Positions 8,899 through 16,507 of a stretch of 42,592 nt of DNA are shown piece after piece; the first letter of the stretch is position 1; every line of letters starts with the position of its first letter. The notes under the pieces are model-generated. The model searched no databases. It saw nothing but the letters and a program-made list of their open reading frames with translations, and was not told the origin of the DNA. Origin of the DNA: Hyphomicrobiales bacterium (lineage in GTDB: Bacteria; Pseudomonadota; Alphaproteobacteria; Rhizobiales; Rhizobiaceae); assembly GCA_900468065.1 (NCBI GenBank), contig UBTA01000013.1:1-42592 (forward strand). Reading direction: 5' to 3'. Position numbers and translations under genes: made by a program.

Positions 8899-9028
8899 TC
8901 GGGGGCGCTTTCTAGAGACCGGATCACTTCGTCCCCGGGCGGAGTCCAAGGCGAAGGCCGCCGGTGCCGTGTCTCCGGAAAATACCCGCCACCCTGTATC
9001 CCACACTCAACGCGAAACGAGAAACGCC

Positions 9029-10408
9029 ATGCAACAGCCAGCAGCAATGGTCCTGGGAAACTACATGGCCCGCGAAACCTTGGCCGATCTGCCGCCTGAC
9101 GTGGTCGGGATGGCGAACGATTGCCTTCTGGATTCGCTCGGCTGCCTGCTTGGTGGCTATTGCCTGCCGATCGCCAGTGCCCTGGATGGCTTTCTCGGCG
9201 ATGTTGGGTCTCGTGGAGACGTACCGATCGTCGGCAGCAATCACACGACCGATCCGGGAACCGCCGCCTTCGTCCAGGCCTGCCTGATCAACGCTCTCGA
9301 TTTCGACGACATCTATCGCAAGGGCCATCCCGGCGCGACGGTGGTCGCGGCCGCGTTGAGTGTCGCAGCGCATATCAACAGTTGCGGGACGGACATCCTG
9401 GAAGCGATGGTGGTCGGCTATGAAATAGGCGGTCGGGTCGCGATGTCCCTGTCGCATACGCATCCGCGCAAAACGGTGCATGGGCATGGAACGTGGCAGG
9501 TCTTTGGTGCGGCCGCGACTGCCGCAAAGCTCCTGAAGCTCGATGCGCAGCAATCGGCGTACGCAATCGCGATTGCAGCTGCCAACGCGCCCGTCGCCTC
9601 TGTCATGAAGACTGTCTACGGGACCGAACCCAGCATGGCGAAGAACAATTTCGGCGCGGCGGCTCAGGTTGGCGTCAACGCGGCCTTCCTGGCGAAGAAC
9701 GGCTTCGAGGGCCCGCTGGACATTTTCGAAGGGGAAACAGGGTTCTGGCGCATGGCCGGCGCCGATGCCTGCGATCTCGAAAAACTGACAGCGGGTCTTG
9801 GTCAGATCTACGAAATTCGCGAAGTCGGCTTTAAGCCGTACAGCTGTTGCCGGATCCTGCAGAGCAGCATTCAGGCGTCGCTGAAGGCGTTCGCAACTGC
9901 CGGCGTCGATCCAAAGGATCATGCCCACGAACGGCTGGTGATCACCGCCCCACCGATTGTCTGCGAGCCACCGTTCAACAATCCAGCGCCGGCGGATATT
10001 TGGGCCGCCCAGTTTAGCGCCCCCTACGCTGTCGCAATGGCGTTGCTTGGCGTTGAGCCCGGTCCGGATTGGTTTTCGGAGGTGCAAATCCGTGGTGACG
10101 CGGCTATGCGCCTTATGGCGCGGATCGAATTGCGGCCCGACATGGGAAAGCCGGACCCCAACTCTCATCATGTCGCCCGTGCCCAATTATCCCTGAAAGA
10201 CGGTCGTATTTTCCATTCCGAAGTGACGATCGCCCTCGGTGAAGCCGCAAATCCGCTGCCCAGATCTTGTTTGGAAGAGAAGTTTATCAAGCTGGCTAGG
10301 AGAAGGCTCGGACACGATCGTTCCCTCGCCCTGTTGAAGACTATTTCGAGCATAGGCAACACGGCCAATCTCGAACCCTTGTTCGCCGAGGCGTGCCGGA
10401 AATTCTGA
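9029..10408 (+). CDS. MmgE/PrpD family protein (first copy)
   Basis: A 459-residue member of the MmgE/PrpD family, whose known members include 2-methylcitrate dehydratase and cis-aconitate decarboxylase. Family landmarks are LLDSLGCLLGG near the N terminus, NALDFDDI followed by GHPGATVV, the glycine-rich MVVGYEIGGRV, and FKPYSCCR. The frame is open from 8126 but overlaps the amidase gene; the ATG at 9029 gives the normal family N terminus, although the ribosome site (ACGAG) is weak. It lies about 130 bases after the amidase and ends the first catabolic cluster. Many family members are of unknown specificity, so only a dehydratase or decarboxylase-like role is suggested. A second copy is at 14914. 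Confidence 0.88.
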   Translation: MQQPAAMVLGNYMARETLADLPPDVVGMANDCLLDSLGCLLGGYCLPIASALDGFLGDVGSRGDVPIVGSNHTTDPGTAAFVQACLINALDFDDIYRKGHPGATVVAAALSVAAHINSCGTDILEAMVVGYEIGGRVAMSLSHTHPRKTVHGHGTWQVFGAAATAAKLLKLDAQQSAYAIAIAAANAPVASVMKTVYGTEPSMAKNNFGAAAQVGVNAAFLAKNGFEGPLDIFEGETGFWRMAGADACDLEKLTAGLGQIYEIREVGFKPYSCCRILQSSIQASLKAFATAGVDPKDHAHERLVITAPPIVCEPPFNNPAPADIWAAQFSAPYAVAMALLGVEPGPDWFSEVQIRGDAAMRLMARIELRPDMGKPDPNSHHVARAQLSLKDGRIFHSEVTIALGEAANPLPRSCLEEKFIKLARRRLGHDRSLALLKTISSIGNTANLEPLFAEACRKF

Positions 10409-10866
10409 ATCCAGCCGGAGTTGGCGAATGGTCGTGCAAAATCTTTCCCGCCATTCGGTAGAAAATGCGGCCAAATGGCTTTCGGCAAGAGCAACGGAAA
10501 CGTGGTGCCATTGGCAATGATCGAGTTCCGGCGCGGGAACGACGGCCCTTCGTTAGTCCATCCCCATCGAACTTCATCTTTCGGAACGAAATACGCAATT
10601 AACTTTTTGGTAACCATGCGGGTGCAGGGTCGTTTGTGTCGCAGCAGCTTTCACCCTGCGGTACTGCTACTTGCCTGCGGTGACCGCAATCGCGTATCGC
10701 GTCGCCTCAAGGCAGTTGAGCCCGCCATCACCCGCGGTTCTCCGCTGAAGGCGAACGTCTCAAAGGGTATAAATCCAAAGTCTGCGCAAAAGGATTCAAC
10801 GGTAGATCGGCTGCAGTTTCACAAGGCAGTTCGATAGCGGTTGCCGCCGACGAAAGGAATGGGTCG
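10409..10866 (+). other. Gene-poor stretch with a near-CtrA motif
   Basis: No convincing gene is seen in these 458 bases; open frames here have atypical composition and no good start site. Bases 10599-10613 read TTAA, seven bases, GTAA, one mismatch from the CtrA pattern TTAA-N7-TTAA. AAAGGA near 10853 is the ribosome site of the next small gene. Confidence 0.4.
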
Positions 10867-10992
10867 ATGTCGTACGATTGGGAGGGTGCCCGCTCGCGCA
10901 GGATTGCGGCGGCAAAATGGGCAGCCCGTACACTGATTATCGGGATGCTCCTGGGGTCGGTTTGGGTTGTCTGGAATTCCATCGCGTCCTAG
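10867..10992 (+). CDS. 41-residue single-pass membrane protein
   Basis: A small gene of 41 codons plus stop, starting MSYDWEGARSRRIAAAKWAA and ending in one hydrophobic helix (TLIIGMLLGSVWVVW). The positively charged N-terminal half followed by a membrane segment suggests an inner-membrane protein with its N terminus inside. AAAGGA sits about eight bases before the ATG, which supports translation. It stands alone between two gene-poor stretches. Function unknown. Confidence 0.55.
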   Translation: MSYDWEGARSRRIAAAKWAARTLIIGMLLGSVWVVWNSIAS

Positions 10993-11495
10993 CCTTCACT
11001 TTTGTCACGAAATCGATTGCTTCCAATCTGCGATGCGAATGCCGCCTTGCGTCAAACCTCTTGCAGAGTGGTGACGAGGATCAAGGGCAGCAACCGTTCG
11101 GGGCCGGACCGCCGATTTCACGGGCGAGTGACCCTCCCCGTAAAAAATCCGATCACGGCGAATGATGGAGGTGCCTCAACTGGTGTCCGACGCGCCATTG
11201 CCGATCGAGTGTCGTCTAGCATAGGACGGCGTGCATTGTCGGGTCGAACCGCCGCAATCCTGCAATCGTGCGGCTATCAAAATCCGATTCTTCAGAGTTG
11301 GTGTTTCTCGATATCAATGGCTTGTCCGGCTATGGGCAGGTACAACTACCTGGCGGGCATATATCCCTTTATCACGGGAGTAATACACTATAAAAAATAT
11401 CGTGTATTCGGTCCGGAGGGAAACCCTGAGTCGCGTTTTCTGCTTCGACCCCGGCCGATGGAAGGAACTGGCTTAATGCACAGGAGGAGACAGTC
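10993..11495 (+). other. Gene-poor stretch upstream of the 127-residue protein
   Basis: A frame is open over most of this stretch, but its composition (rich in Arg, Ser and Gly, no domain, no ribosome site) argues against a gene. The clearest signal is the inverted repeat at 11382-11408, listed separately. The AGGAGG ribosome site of the next gene is at about 11482. Confidence 0.4.
11382..11408. promoter_or_regulatory. AT-rich 27-base inverted repeat (operator candidate)
   Basis: AATACAC at 11382-11388 pairs exactly with GTGTATT at 11402-11408. After one mismatch, the ATA and TAT inside also pair, around an A-rich centre. It lies about 90 bases upstream of the gene at 11496 in a local AT-rich patch within high-GC DNA. 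A regulator-binding site is plausible; no T-run follows it, so it is not a terminator. Confidence 0.4.
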
Positions 11496-11879
11496 ATGAC
11501 GAATGCCTTGCCGCCACTTCACAACGGACACGCGCCGATCACCCTTCAGGAATTGTTCCGCGAAGCGCTCTATGCCTTTGAAGAATGGGAAACGGAACTT
11601 ACCGAACCGATCGTCACTTTCGAAGGGCGGATCATCCCGATCAGTCTCGTCTTCGAAGCGATGCGCGAATGCGATGACATAGTACCGATGAACAGTGTCA
11701 GCGCCATCACCGAAAGACTGTCCAAGCCCTGGGAAGGCGAAGGGCCGCTGGATCAGATGAGCTTCTCGACGGCGGCCCGTATTATGCGGGTGCTCGTACG
11801 CAAACGCCTTCTTGCCGATGGTGGGGACGATATCGTGGCCGTCTCCAGCCCTACGGTCGAGCGCCAGCCGACAGAATGA
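11496..11879 (+). CDS. Small protein of unknown function (127 residues)
   Basis: I do not recognise a family. The gene is well supported by the strong ribosome site AGGAGG seven to eight bases before the ATG and by high-GC coding like its neighbours. The protein is acidic and probably cytoplasmic: no signal peptide, no membrane segment, no cysteine motif. It is rich in Glu and Leu with predicted helices (LQELFREALYAFEEWETEL, SFSTAARIMRVLVRKRLL). A good hairpin follows its stop, so it is probably its own transcription unit. Confidence 0.65.
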   Translation: MTNALPPLHNGHAPITLQELFREALYAFEEWETELTEPIVTFEGRIIPISLVFEAMRECDDIVPMNSVSAITERLSKPWEGEGPLDQMSFSTAARIMRVLVRKRLLADGGDDIVAVSSPTVERQPTE

Positions 11880-11885
11880 GCCTTG

Positions 11886-11915
11886 CGGGATCGCGGTGGA
11901 GCCATCGCGATCCCG
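11886..11915 (+). terminator. Hairpin after the 127-residue protein gene
   Basis: CGGGATCGCG (11886-11895) pairs perfectly over ten bases with CGCGATCCCG (11906-11915) around a ten-base loop, starting six bases after the stop codon. No strong T-run follows directly, so termination may be weak or Rho-assisted. Confidence 0.5.
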
Positions 11916-11973
11916 TGTTCCCGAGCTGAAACCGCTTTTATTTTCAGTCACACAGTCCTACTTCTGCGGAAAC

Positions 11974-12001
11974 CTTACAAGACGGCTATCAAAATTGTAA
12001 G
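11974..12001. promoter_or_regulatory. Inverted repeat upstream of hipB (operator candidate)
   Basis: CTTACAA at 11974-11980 and TTGTAAG at 11995-12001 are exact inverted copies with centres 21 bases apart, two helical turns. The site is 45-70 bases before hipB. HipB antitoxins repress their own operon through such repeats, so this is the natural candidate. Confidence 0.5.
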
Positions 12002-12045
12002 CTTCGTGCTACATATTCAGCAAATCCGTAGTGCGAAGGTATCAA

Positions 12046-12381
12046 ATGCCAACCCCTCATAATCCTCCTGCCGCCGTGCGACGCGCCCTTCGCAAACTCG
12101 GCGCGGACATCCACGATGCACGTCGACGTCGACGGTTGCCCATGGCGGTCGTGGCGGAGCGCGCCTTCACCTCCCGCTCGACGCTGCAAAAGGTCGAGGC
12201 CGGGGATACCAATGTCAGCATCGGCATCTATGCGGGCGTCCTTCAGGCGCTCGGCTTGCTCGACGGTCTGAGCCAGATCGCCGATATCGGCAACGACCCT
12301 GTCGGGCAGGCACTGGCCAGCGCCGACCTGCCCAAGCACGTCCACCTCAAGCGGACAACTGGATCGTCTCGCGATGGCTGA
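12046..12381 (+). CDS. hipB: HipB-like antitoxin (XRE family)
   Basis: A 111-residue helix-turn-helix protein: after a short proline-rich start, ALRKLGADIHDARRRRRLP leads into MAVVAERAFTSRSTLQKVEAG, an XRE-type DNA-binding unit at about residues 33-53. It overlaps the hipA start by eight bases, the standard antitoxin-first layout of hipBA operons. GAAGGT lies six bases before the ATG at 12046; an in-frame GTG at 12031 lacks such a site. Expected role: neutralise HipA by binding it and repress the operon through the inverted repeat at 11974-12001. Confidence 0.85.
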   Translation: MPTPHNPPAAVRRALRKLGADIHDARRRRRLPMAVVAERAFTSRSTLQKVEAGDTNVSIGIYAGVLQALGLLDGLSQIADIGNDPVGQALASADLPKHVHLKRTTGSSRDG

Positions 12382-13621
12382 CTTCGAGGTGCATATCGAC
12401 CTGGACGGCCGCACGCGCACCATTGGAATGGCGAGGAGCAATCGCGTTCGAGGCACGGAAACCATACTGTTCGAGTACGATGGCACCTGGCTTGTCGATC
12501 CGGATCGGTTCGCGCTGGAGCCTGCCCTTGCTTTGACCCGCGGAACCTTTGCCCCGCCCGCCGGACTGGCGATATTTGGCTCCATCGGGGACTCCGCGCC
12601 CGACACATGGGGCCGTCGTTTGATGCAGCGGGCCGAGCGCCGTCTTGCCGAACGCGAACGCCGGGCCGTTCGCACCCTTGCGGAAAGCGATTACCTGCTC
12701 GGCGTCGCCGACGAGACCCGCCTGGGCGCACTCAGATTTCGCTGGTCAGGAGAAGAGACGTTCCAGGCGCCGATCCGCGCCGGTGTCCCCGCTCTGATCG
12801 AACTCGGGCGGCTGCTTGAGATCACCGAACGGATTCTGCGGGACGAGGAAACGGACGAGGATCTCCAACTCATCTTTGCCCCGGGCTCGTCCCTCGGCGG
12901 CGCTCGCCCGAAAGCGTCGGTCATCGACCAGCATGGACATCTCTCCATCGCCAAATTTCCGAAGGAAACCGACGACTACAGTATGGAGACCTGGGAGGAG
13001 ATCGCGCTGCGGCTGGCCGAGAAGGCCGGCATCGCCACTCCGTATCATGAACTGATTGAGGTTGCCGGCAAGGCGGTCATGCTGTCGCGACGTTTTGATC
13101 GTTCCGGCGCAACCCGCATTCCCTTTCTGTCTGCGATGGCGATGATGGGCGCCAGGGACGGCGAGCGCGGCAGCTATCCGGAGATCGTCGACGCCCTTGC
13201 GCAACACGGCGCGCAGGGGAAGACCGATGCTCATACCCTCTATCGGCGCGTCGTCTTCAGCGTGCTGATCTCCAATGTTGACGATCACCTGCGCAACCAT
13301 GGCTTCCTTTGGCTCGGCAAGGCAGGATGGTCGCTCTCTCCTGCCTATGATCTCAATCCCGTGCCAACCGACCTCAAGGCGCGTGTGCTGACGACCAACA
13401 TCGACCTCGATGAGGGTACCTGCTCGCTCGACCTGCTTGAGGCGGCTTCGGGGTTCTTCGGCCTCACGCTGGCGCAGGCCCGCGCGATTATCAAGGAGGT
13501 GGCAAGTGTTACCGCGACATGGCGCGAAACCGCTAAGGAAGCCGGCGCCCGCTCCGCCGAGATCACACGCATGTCCAGCGCCTTCGAACACGATGATCTG
13601 AGAAGGGCGCTGGCGCTTTGA
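12374..13621 (+). CDS. hipA: HipA-family kinase toxin
   Basis: A 415-residue HipA-type serine/threonine kinase, a toxin that in the best-studied cases phosphorylates glutamyl-tRNA synthetase and halts growth. The N-terminal subdomain (RNRVRGTETILFEYDGTWL, then GSIGDSAPDTWG) is followed by the kinase core. Catalytic residues appear intact: D303, H305 and N308 in NVDDHLRNHGF (the HipA DxHxxN pattern) and D326 in AYDLNP. GARPKA near residue 178 matches the phosphate-binding segment. It is nearly full length (E. coli HipA is 440). It probably stabilises this part of the plasmid; its target here is not known. Confidence 0.9.
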   Translation: MADFEVHIDLDGRTRTIGMARSNRVRGTETILFEYDGTWLVDPDRFALEPALALTRGTFAPPAGLAIFGSIGDSAPDTWGRRLMQRAERRLAERERRAVRTLAESDYLLGVADETRLGALRFRWSGEETFQAPIRAGVPALIELGRLLEITERILRDEETDEDLQLIFAPGSSLGGARPKASVIDQHGHLSIAKFPKETDDYSMETWEEIALRLAEKAGIATPYHELIEVAGKAVMLSRRFDRSGATRIPFLSAMAMMGARDGERGSYPEIVDALAQHGAQGKTDAHTLYRRVVFSVLISNVDDHLRNHGFLWLGKAGWSLSPAYDLNPVPTDLKARVLTTNIDLDEGTCSLDLLEAASGFFGLTLAQARAIIKEVASVTATWRETAKEAGARSAEITRMSSAFEHDDLRRALAL

Positions 13622-13755
13622 TCTGAACCTTCATCCGACCTCCAATGACAGCCTTAGCGGTCACTTCATCGCCGATTATTCATCTGAAATTGGCTTTCAT
13701 TTCCGCTTTTCCCAAGAGAAAATGCCATCATAGGTGGTTATTCGGAGGGTGGAGC

Positions 13756-14829
13756 ATGACAGTTGCATTGGAGGAAAGGCCGGAGGGGGCCCTGCGGTTC
13801 TTCTCCCTGAAGGATATGGAACGGCGCGGCGTCATGCTCGAGGCTAGCGCCCTGCATGCGGTCGCCCGCGAGGCGTGGGCTGATATTCGCGACGGGCGTG
13901 CATACGGATTGAAATCTGTTCTGCTGCCGCTCGAAAGCGAACTCTGGGCTCGTCCGGAATTGGACCACTACCGGAAAAGGTTCGAAGGAGAGCGGCTCGG
14001 GTGGAAGCTGTCGACGCTCTCGAGCGTTGGGCCGGACTACGCAGCCGTCAAGATCGTCGGTGCCAACGCACTCAATCGCTATCTGGGACGCCCCAGGTCG
14101 ATGTCGACGATCGCCCTCTTCGACAAGGTGACGCTCGCACCGATCTGCCTGTTGGATGGAACCGAGATTTCTGCCGCGAGAACCGCGACCTACGCGACAA
14201 CAATGGTCGATCGCTTCCTGTCTGGTCGCCAGGGTCTATCGGTGTTTATCTTTGGCGCTGGACCGATCGCTGAACGGGTTATCCTAGGTCTTGGGATCTT
14301 CGCTCATGAAGTCTTTTCGAAAGTGTTCATTCGAAGCCGATCGGTGGACTCGGCGGTCCATCTGGCGGCGAAGCTGGCGGCTCGCGTCGCATTCCCCCTG
14401 GTGGTCGTGGATGACAATGACGAACTTGGCGGCTGCGATCTGGTGATTACCGCATCCAATGCCAAAAGGCCTGTCTTCGAAGACGCGCAAGCCAACCCAC
14501 ACGCTGTAATTCTGCACCTGGGCGGCGATGAAACACCCCCTCAATATATTCAGCGGGTTCTGAAAACAGGACGGCTCGTGTGTGACGACATCACCATGGT
14601 GTCGCGCCGGAACTCGCAGAGCCTGGCTCTCTATTTTTCGAAAGGGCAATCCACTCTGGAGACGCTCGGCCCACTTCTGGGCGTTACCAACTTTTCGGAC
14701 CTGGGCGACGAGGTTCAAAAGCGCGAAGATGAGCCGCTTCACATCACATGCGTTGGACTGCCGATGTTGGATCTCTACGTCGCCAAATATGTCTACGAGA
14801 CCTTTCTGAAGATAGAACCGAACGCTTAG
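13756..14829 (+). CDS. Ornithine cyclodeaminase/mu-crystallin family protein
   Basis: A 357-residue NAD(P)-dependent enzyme. The Rossmann motif is FIFGAGPIAERV (GAGPIA at 167-172), and the family signature LDGTEISAARTATYA (133-147) carries the conserved arginine R142. Family members deaminate ornithine to proline, reduce cyclic imines, or make amino-acid conjugates such as SbnB products; octopine and nopaline catabolism on Ti plasmids uses a relative (Ocd). Sequence alone does not settle the reaction. The ATG at 13756 follows GGAGGGTGGAG; the frame opens earlier at 13645 without a comparable site. The MmgE/PrpD gene 84 bases downstream probably belongs to the same unit. Confidence 0.85.
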   Translation: MTVALEERPEGALRFFSLKDMERRGVMLEASALHAVAREAWADIRDGRAYGLKSVLLPLESELWARPELDHYRKRFEGERLGWKLSTLSSVGPDYAAVKIVGANALNRYLGRPRSMSTIALFDKVTLAPICLLDGTEISAARTATYATTMVDRFLSGRQGLSVFIFGAGPIAERVILGLGIFAHEVFSKVFIRSRSVDSAVHLAAKLAARVAFPLVVVDDNDELGGCDLVITASNAKRPVFEDAQANPHAVILHLGGDETPPQYIQRVLKTGRLVCDDITMVSRRNSQSLALYFSKGQSTLETLGPLLGVTNFSDLGDEVQKREDEPLHITCVGLPMLDLYVAKYVYETFLKIEPNA

Positions 14830-14913
14830 CTTCGCCATGGGCGCAACCCGCCCTGTGCGTAAGACCGCATGGGTCAGTTTAACGTGGCACACAGTTGCCG
14901 GTGGAGACCAGAC

Positions 14914-16281
14914 ATGTACGCGACCCGAACGCTTGCAGCTTACGTTAGCGACTGCGCCCCCGAGCAACTGACGGAGAGCGTGAAGGAAAAGACGTTGTGC
15001 TGCATGCTCGATCTGGTGACGGCGGCGATCGCCGGATATGACACCCCGAGCGCTGTGGCGGTTCGCCGTGTTGCGGGACATCTGTTCGGGGCCGGGCCGT
15101 CGCCCGTATGGTTTTCCGGACAGACGTTGAATAGCACAGGCGCCGCCTTCTGCAATGCGGCTGCCGCTTCTGCTCTGGATCTGGACGACGGTCATCGTGC
15201 CGCACGCGGACATCCCGGCGCCGCTATCATCCCCGCTACGTTGGCAATCGCCGGCGATATCACCTGCTCGCGGGACGAAATCGTCTTGGCGATCGCACTT
15301 GGATATGAAGTTGGGGTGCGTATCGCTGCCGCGCAGAATCCGAACGCCATCAGGAGCCGGCAATCCGGTCGGTGGGTCGGGTATGGCGCTGCGGCCGCCG
15401 CCGGCCGGCTTTGCGGTGCAATGCCTGCCCGCCTTTCACAGGCATTGGCGATCGCAGGCGTCCTTGCTCCAAACCAGGACGCAAATGGCAGTTCTGGCTA
15501 TTCGAAACTTACCGGCAACGATGTGAAGGAAGGCATTCCGTGGAGTGTTGCAACCGGCATGACGGCGCTCCACCTTGCCGAATGCGGATTTACCGGCCCT
15601 GAAGACATCCTCGATCATGCTTCGCATTTCGACACGTCAAGTATCGTTGGTCACCTGGGCAAGCTGGGGAAAATCGAGGGAACATATTTCAAGCCATATT
15701 CGTGTTGCCGCTACATCCATCCTGCCATCGATGCGTTCTCCGATCTTAAAACACGCCACCGCGTGACCCATCACGAGATCGCGATGATTGACGTCGAGAT
15801 ATTTGCCTGGGCGCTCCAGTTGGGCAACCGCGTCGATCCGGAAAACCTGACGGATATCCAATACAGCCTGCCATACTGCCTGGCGATCGCTGCGATCGAG
15901 GGCAGCCAGGCGCTGGCCCCGATCAGTGTGAATCTGCTGGATCGTCCGGATCTTGCCGATTTTGCCCGCAAGATACGCTTGTCGGTCGATGGCGAGATTG
16001 ACCGTCGGTTTCCCGCCGAGACGCTCTCGCGGGTGACCATTGTCGGCCAAACAGGCGAATGTTTCGTGTCTCCCGTCACCACACCTCGTGGAGATGTGGG
16101 ACGACCGATGCACTGGGCGGACGTTCGTGAGAAATTCTTGGTTATCACGGCGGTAGCGATGTCGGAAAGCCAGCAACGTTTGCTTTTGGAAGGATTCGAG
16201 TCTTTCAGAGATGGCGATCCCGGTCCTTTGCTGGCAGGGTTGGGTCGACCCCTCGTTTCGCGGCTCGAACCCTACCGCTAA
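14914..16281 (+). CDS. MmgE/PrpD family protein (second copy)
   Basis: A 455-residue MmgE/PrpD protein related to the one at 9029. Shared landmarks are ALDLDDGHRAARGHPGAAII, ALGYEVGVRIAAA and FKPYSCCRYIHPAID. The ATG at 14914 is preferred, with GGAG about seven bases upstream; the earlier ATG at 14869 has no ribosome site. It follows the cyclodeaminase-like gene closely, suggesting that the pair processes one compound. The two MmgE/PrpD proteins differ over most of their length, so a recent tandem duplication is unlikely; separate specificities are more probable. Confidence 0.86.
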   Translation: MYATRTLAAYVSDCAPEQLTESVKEKTLCCMLDLVTAAIAGYDTPSAVAVRRVAGHLFGAGPSPVWFSGQTLNSTGAAFCNAAAASALDLDDGHRAARGHPGAAIIPATLAIAGDITCSRDEIVLAIALGYEVGVRIAAAQNPNAIRSRQSGRWVGYGAAAAAGRLCGAMPARLSQALAIAGVLAPNQDANGSSGYSKLTGNDVKEGIPWSVATGMTALHLAECGFTGPEDILDHASHFDTSSIVGHLGKLGKIEGTYFKPYSCCRYIHPAIDAFSDLKTRHRVTHHEIAMIDVEIFAWALQLGNRVDPENLTDIQYSLPYCLAIAAIEGSQALAPISVNLLDRPDLADFARKIRLSVDGEIDRRFPAETLSRVTIVGQTGECFVSPVTTPRGDVGRPMHWADVREKFLVITAVAMSESQQRLLLEGFESFRDGDPGPLLAGLGRPLVSRLEPYR

Positions 16282-16425
16282 GGCTTCGTCTTCCCAAGTC
16301 CGTGGCAACGGGCATGTTTTTCGATGCGCCGGTGATGATCCCGGTCGTACGGAATCGTGCATTGTTTTTGTAACTCGAGTTCGCTTGTCCGGCCGTGAGA
16401 GCCGAGAAAGAAGATATCCACGGGC

Positions 16426-16453
16426 TTGCGCCGCAATACCGTTCGGCTACAGT
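16426..16453 (+). promoter_or_regulatory. Candidate promoter of the peptidase-hydrolase pair
   Basis: TTGCGC (16426-16431), 16 bases, then TACAGT (16448-16453), 55 bases before the peptidase ATG. It is a fair match to a housekeeping sigma pattern in an otherwise gene-free 226-base gap. No experimental support. Confidence 0.35.
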
Positions 16454-16507
16454 AGTACAACCAGAGCGTTCTCTCTTCGCTCTGCGGCTGAACGGGAGGT
16501 GTTTGCA

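Noticed and set aside
8126..9028. Long upstream extension of the first MmgE/PrpD reading frame
   Set aside because: It lies inside the amidase gene in another frame and its translation has no domain; the normal family N terminus begins at 9029.
11002..11499. Open frame of 165 codons in the gene-poor stretch
   Set aside because: No ribosome site, odd composition, no recognisable domain; it runs across the operator-like repeat and into the next gene.
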